A DNA stretch of 45,223 bases from Bacteroidaceae bacterium (GTDB lineage: Bacteria > Bacteroidota > Bacteroidia > Bacteroidales > Bacteroidaceae): contig CAAHEN010000133.1 of the NCBI GenBank assembly GCA_900772575.1, positions 1 to 45,223 of the forward strand. Reading direction: 5' to 3'. Below are positions 41,617-45,223 of this stretch, piece by piece; the first letter of the stretch is position 1, and every line of letters begins with the position of its first letter. The position numbers were made by a program, and so were the translations under genes. Under the pieces are notes generated by a model. The model ran no database searches. It worked only from the letters and a program-made list of their open reading frames with translations, and was not told the DNA's origin.

Positions 41617-42672
41617 ATGGACAACAATAATTATCTCGTGATTATGGCCGGTGGCATCGGCAGTCGTTTCTGGCCCATTAGCAGCGCTGAGCGCCCCAAA
41701 CAGTTCCTCGATGTACTTGGTACAGGCAAGACGCTGATACAGATGACACTTATGCGCTTTGCAGGCATCGTCCCGGTGCAGAACGTGTGGGTTGTCACGT
41801 CTGCGGCATACCGCCAACTTGTCGAAGAGCAGTTGCCAGAAGTACCCAGACATCAGATTCTTCTCGAGCCGTGCCGTCGCAACACCGCTCCCTGCATCTG
41901 CTATGCCAGCTGGCGCATCAAGAAGGTCAACCAGAAAGCCAACATTGTGGTGACGCCCAGCGACCACATCATAGCCGACATTCCTGCTTTCCAAGAGGCC
42001 ATCAACGATACGCTGGAGTTTGCCGCCGAGACAGATGCCATTGTCACACTCGGCATCCAGCCCACACACGCCGAAACGGGATATGGCTACATCAAAGCCG
42101 ACCTCAGCTACTCCTCGTCGCGTAAGAAAAACATATTCCGTGTGGACGGATTCAAGGAGAAACCTTCGAAAGAAGTGGCAGAGCAGTATATCCAGAGCTC
42201 TGGATATCTTTGGAACTCAGGGATTTTTGTATGGAGTGTCAGTACCATCATCAATGCGTTCAGGGTCTATCAGCCCGACATGTCGCGCCTCTTCGAACGC
42301 CTTTTGCCTGTTTACGGAACGCCCAATGAACAGGTACGTATCGACGAGGAATTTCCGCATTGTGAGGATATCTCTGTCGACTATGCCATCCTGGAAAAGG
42401 CTGAAGAGGTGTTTGTCTATCCCGCCAATTTTGGCTGGAGTGATCTCGGTACTTGGGGGGCGTTGCGCAAGCAGGTTACCCAGGACGAATATGGCAATGC
42501 CACGATCGGTTCAGGCGTCAGCCTTTTTGAAACTTACAACTCCATCATTCATACGACGGGGCTCAAGAAAGTTGTGGTCCAAGGCCTCGATGGCTACATC
42601 GTGGCGGAGAAAGATGGCACACTCTTGATCTGTAAACTGTCTGAAGAACAGCGTATAAAACTGTTCCACTAA
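41617..42672 (+). CDS. manC: Mannose-1-phosphate guanylyltransferase
   Basis: The 351-residue enzyme makes GDP-mannose from GTP and mannose 1-phosphate for polysaccharide and glycoprotein synthesis. The nucleotidyltransferase signature is VIMAGGIGSRFWPISSAERP then KQFLD; further motifs are TPSDHII, GYGYIKAD, GFKEKPSKE, WNSGIFVW and FGWSDLGTW. It lacks the isomerase half of bifunctional ManA-type enzymes. mutY follows 9 nt later. Confidence 0.93.
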   Translation: MDNNNYLVIMAGGIGSRFWPISSAERPKQFLDVLGTGKTLIQMTLMRFAGIVPVQNVWVVTSAAYRQLVEEQLPEVPRHQILLEPCRRNTAPCICYASWRIKKVNQKANIVVTPSDHIIADIPAFQEAINDTLEFAAETDAIVTLGIQPTHAETGYGYIKADLSYSSSRKKNIFRVDGFKEKPSKEVAEQYIQSSGYLWNSGIFVWSVSTIINAFRVYQPDMSRLFERLLPVYGTPNEQVRIDEEFPHCEDISVDYAILEKAEEVFVYPANFGWSDLGTWGALRKQVTQDEYGNATIGSGVSLFETYNSIIHTTGLKKVVVQGLDGYIVAEKDGTLLICKLSEEQRIKLFH

Positions 42673-42681
42673 ACCTGTACT

Positions 42682-43731
42682 TTGGACTTCTCGGCTGTCA
42701 TTATAGACTGGTATGCTGCCAATCGCCGCGAGCTGCCTTGGCGTGACATCACGGATCCCTATCGCATCTGGCTCTCTGAGATCATCTTGCAGCAGACGCA
42801 GGTGGCACAAGGCTATGATTATTATTTGCGGTTCATACGTCTTTTCCCTACAGTCGACGATTTGGCGGCAGCGACAGAAGATGTCGTGTTGAATGCTTGG
42901 CAGGGGCTGGGTTACTACAGCCGTGCGCGTAATCTGCACGCTGCTGCCAAGCACATCGTGGCACTGGGCCATTTCCCGTCTACCTATAAGGAGGTCCGGG
43001 CACTCAAGGGGGTCGGTGACTATACGGCGGCTGCTATCTGCTCATTCGCTTACGGCATGCCCTGTGCTGTGGTTGATGGCAATGTATATCGCGTACTGTC
43101 GCGTCATTTTGGAGTCAGTACCCCCATTGACAGTACGGCCGGTAAACGGGAGTTTGCCGCTTTGGCTAGGCGGCTGCTTGACGAGAAGCGTCCCGGACTT
43201 TACAACCAAGCCATCATGGATTTCGGTGCCATCCAGTGTACGCCCCGCAACCCGCAGTGCCTCTGTTGCCCGTTGACGGCAACGTGTCTGGCATTGCATG
43301 ACGGGCGCATTGGCGAACTTCCTGTCAAGTCGAAGCGTACAGCTGTCGTCACACGTTACTTCGTATATGTTTTTCCCACAGATGGCAAGCAGACACTGTT
43401 GCGCCGTCGGCCAGCGGGCGACATATGGCAGGGGCTTTACGAACCTCCATTGCTGGAGTTTGATGCACCGCCGTCTGATACCGAGGTGCTGACGGCCATA
43501 GGCCGCCTCTTTCCGGACTCAGTCACGGATATCGATTGCTTGAGTCGTCGTGTCAAGCACGTATTGACCCACCGTGTGCTCTTGGTGGATTTTTATAAAG
43601 CCAATGTCCGTCCCGGCACCGTATTATCAGGCTACCAGACCGTCCCCCTATCAGTGATCGACGACTATCCTGTACCTCGTCTTGTCGAACGGCTCCTTCA
43701 GATACTTTTCAGGAGCGATTCTCCGTGCTAG
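42682..43731 (+). CDS. mutY: A/G-specific adenine DNA glycosylase
   Basis: The 349-residue enzyme removes adenine mispaired with 8-oxoguanine. The helix-hairpin-helix motif ALKGVGDYTAAAI, the catalytic Glu in WLSEIILQQTQV, the Asp in AVVDGNVYRVL and the iron-sulfur cluster pattern C-x6-C-x2-C-x5-C in CTPRNPQCLCCPLTATC are all visible. A C-terminal NUDIX-like domain binds the 8-oxoguanine strand. It starts with TTG at 42682, since no ATG precedes the conserved WYAANRRELPW region. It is 9 nt after manC and likely co-transcribed. Confidence 0.95.
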   Translation: MDFSAVIIDWYAANRRELPWRDITDPYRIWLSEIILQQTQVAQGYDYYLRFIRLFPTVDDLAAATEDVVLNAWQGLGYYSRARNLHAAAKHIVALGHFPSTYKEVRALKGVGDYTAAAICSFAYGMPCAVVDGNVYRVLSRHFGVSTPIDSTAGKREFAALARRLLDEKRPGLYNQAIMDFGAIQCTPRNPQCLCCPLTATCLALHDGRIGELPVKSKRTAVVTRYFVYVFPTDGKQTLLRRRPAGDIWQGLYEPPLLEFDAPPSDTEVLTAIGRLFPDSVTDIDCLSRRVKHVLTHRVLLVDFYKANVRPGTVLSGYQTVPLSVIDDYPVPRLVERLLQILFRSDSPC

Positions 43732-44032
43732 ACACATGCATTGTGCCCTGTAGGGGCGATTGGTGAAGGTATGCCCCTCGTTTGTGCTCGAAGATTGTAG
43801 TGCGGTACAAGTGCCCTGCCAATCAAATTTGTATTGGCAGGGCACATCGTGATTCGGCTATGGACTATAGCTGTCGCGAAACATGTATACCTTGGTGGGG
43901 TGTTGACATATAGAACAACGCTGTAGCTTTAGCTGGAAGTTGCCTGTGCATCCACTAGCTCTTCAGTCTGGGATGCTCGGGCTCTGGCTTTCTGCCCCAA
44001 AGAACTTGTGTTTTTTCTCTGGGCAAAATGTT
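43732..44032. other. Intergenic stretch after mutY
   Basis: Contains the hairpin at 43811-43845 and no recognisable gene or RNA. Confidence 0.5.
43811..43845. terminator. 13-bp perfect hairpin between mutY and the convergent barrel gene
   Basis: GTGCCCTGCCAAT and ATTGGCAGGGCAC form a perfect stem around a 9-nt loop, without a T-run. Probably a bidirectional terminator. Confidence 0.6.
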
Positions 44033-45223
44033 CTACATAAGCTCACGACCCTTTGGTGATTCATCGTCGTAAGTCGTTTTGTCGTTGACCTCCTTGGTAC
44101 GCTTGCCCTTGTGGAAGTACCACCTCAGGCGCAGCATGATCAGGTTGTCATAGGTGCCGAGATTGAGTCGGTCGGCGAAGCGGTAGAACGGTGTCTCCAC
44201 AAGACTGCGCTGGCTCTGGCGCAGACCGGTGTGGATGGGCGGCTGGTACATCAGTTGCACGGACATCCGATTCTTGAACAGCATTTGTTGCAGGCTGATC
44301 AGGTACATGTCGCGGCCAGTTTCATAGAACCCCTGTAGGCGGGGCGCACGTGCCATGTTGCGGTAATAGCCCAGTTGAATGGCGGTGTTCGACTTCATGT
44401 TATAATATGTCAGTTCAGATGTCAGGAACCAGCGGAAAACATCGCGGGCTGCCCTGCCTTGCTGCTTGACCTTGTAATAGTTGGCCTGAACTGTATTGCT
44501 CCATATCCAACTGTTGGTGATGTTCCACGTGTAGTCCAGCGAACTGACGCTTTGCAATAAGCGGGCGTTGGTGAAGGTGGAGATGATGGTTGAGCGATCG
44601 TCTGCTTGGCGATAGATCTGCTCCACGCTATGTGGGTTGTAGTTGAAATAAGATGTCAGCGTCAATTGATTCCAGAGTGTCGCCACCAGCGTAGCCTCGT
44701 TCTCATAAGAGAGGGAGCGTAGTGCAGGGTTGCCCTGTTGTGTGATGACGGAGTCGAGGGCATAGATAGCGGAGGTCAGTTGGTACTGTTTGGGGTAGGA
44801 CGGCTTCATGGAGTAGTTGAGGCGCAATGCGAATATGCCCTTCGGTTGGTAATTGAAAGAGAATGACGGCTGGACGAGGAAGCGGTTGTCACCTTCTTGC
44901 GTCACATAGTTGACAGCCAGTCCACCGCGCAGGGTCAACGCTTTGCTCGCCTTGTGCGAGGCATAGGCATAGAGTCGTCCGCGGTAGGAGCGTTGCCAGA
45001 TGTCCGTTGCGCCAGGCACAAGGCGATCCCGGGTGCCGTATTGGTTGTAAATGTTGGACAGGCCAAAGTCGAAATCCCATTTAGCCGACGGCTTGTAGGC
45101 TGCTGATAGGTATTGCCCCACATAGTCCTTTACTGACGCGTAAGATGAGTGCTCTGTCGCCGAGCTGCCCCAGCGGTAGTCATAGGTCTGGTCACTCCAG
45201 AGGCGGTTGTAGTTGACAGACGC
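44033..45223 (-). CDS. Outer-membrane beta-barrel protein, C-terminal part (5' end outside window)
   Basis: The frame is open from the window end to the stop at 44033, giving 396 residues. Alternating hydrophobic/polar strands with many aromatic residues, such as FSFNYQPKGIFALRLNYSM, QLTLTSYFNYNP and MLRLRWYFHKGKR, mark the barrel of a TonB-dependent receptor-like outer-membrane protein (OMP beta-barrel family with CarboxypepD-like N termini). NPALRSLSYENEATL corresponds to the NP-L-PE motif of such barrels. An internal GTG at 45121 is not a start, since the frame continues through TYDYRWGSSATEHSS upstream. Ligand unknown. Confidence 0.8.
   Translation of the reverse strand, partial: ASVNYNRLWSDQTYDYRWGSSATEHSSYASVKDYVGQYLSAAYKPSAKWDFDFGLSNIYNQYGTRDRLVPGATDIWQRSYRGRLYAYASHKASKALTLRGGLAVNYVTQEGDNRFLVQPSFSFNYQPKGIFALRLNYSMKPSYPKQYQLTSAIYALDSVITQQGNPALRSLSYENEATLVATLWNQLTLTSYFNYNPHSVEQIYRQADDRSTIISTFTNARLLQSVSSLDYTWNITNSWIWSNTVQANYYKVKQQGRAARDVFRWFLTSELTYYNMKSNTAIQLGYYRNMARAPRLQGFYETGRDMYLISLQQMLFKNRMSVQLMYQPPIHTGLRQSQRSLVETPFYRFADRLNLGTYDNLIMLRLRWYFHKGKRTKEVNDKTTYDDESPKGRELM

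Noticed and set aside
1..45223. CRISPR arrays, prophage or complete mobile elements
   Set aside because: No regularly spaced repeats, integrase or phage structural genes were seen; mobile DNA is limited to one transposase fragment.

Overview
The window is a gene-dense stretch (about 45 kb, roughly 50% GC or a little above) of a Bacteroidales chromosome, most like Prevotella or a close relative. The evidence is: repeated TAnnTTTG -7 promoter elements with TTG/TTTG about 20 bp upstream; Bacteroidetes-type glycine-lipid acyltransferases; a DUF4834 protein after pssA; an LptD-like protein; DUF1573; and secreted GH89, GH2 and GH110 glycosidases. Species cannot be fixed from sequence alone.

Layout. 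1-226: tRNA-Ser(GCT) and tRNA-Glu(CTC) with a terminator. 547-3440: ilvE, a coiled-coil lipoprotein and an iron-type superoxide dismutase. 3642-5556 (minus): an overlapping acyltransferase pair matching glsA/glsB of glycine-lipid synthesis. 5963-9669: folP-cdaA, then psd-pssA and a DUF4834 protein. 10220-12344: pgi and a HAD phosphatase. 12457-24349: a secreted GH89, an exported nitroreductase-like protein, a membrane-anchored protein with repeated motifs, rnfC, rnfD, a GDPD lipoprotein or secreted enzyme, a YihY protein and a TonB-dependent receptor. 24714-27401 (minus): a secreted GH2. 27402-29080: a decayed accessory patch holding a dispersed repeat, an IS4-type transposase remnant, an EVE-like gene and a broken XRE regulator. 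29081-34234: udk, an HD-domain protein, lptD and a lipoprotein. 34345-38246 (minus): GH110 alpha-1,3-galactosidase, truA, rplI, rpsR and rpsF. 38470-41046 (minus): ruvC, a tandem ABC ATPase and a secreted protein. 41171-43731: a DUF1573 protein, mannose-1-phosphate guanylyltransferase and mutY. The window ends inside an outer-membrane beta-barrel gene on the minus strand.

Most striking signal. The 177-residue protein at 16850-17383 has one N-terminal membrane segment and a disordered tail carrying five copies of D-x-x-T-[GS]-A-[ST]. This matches the ApbE flavinyltransferase recognition consensus D-x-x-[ST]-G-A-[ST]. It sits directly before rnfC and rnfD, while rnfA, B, E and G are absent from the locus, and the RnfD here seems to have lost its own flavinylation motif. 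An exported nitroreductase-like protein lies just upstream. I propose a reduced Rnf-type system that moves electrons outward from NADH through RnfC and RnfD to a multi-flavinylated tether and on to a periplasmic flavoprotein. This is inference from sequence.

Second signal. An imperfect repeat of about 295 bp occurs twice in opposite orientation (9748-10041 and 27630-27930). Each copy keeps a canonical promoter with identical 20-bp spacing and a hairpin plus T-run shortly downstream, yet neither faces a gene. These may be small-RNA loci or a MITE-like family.
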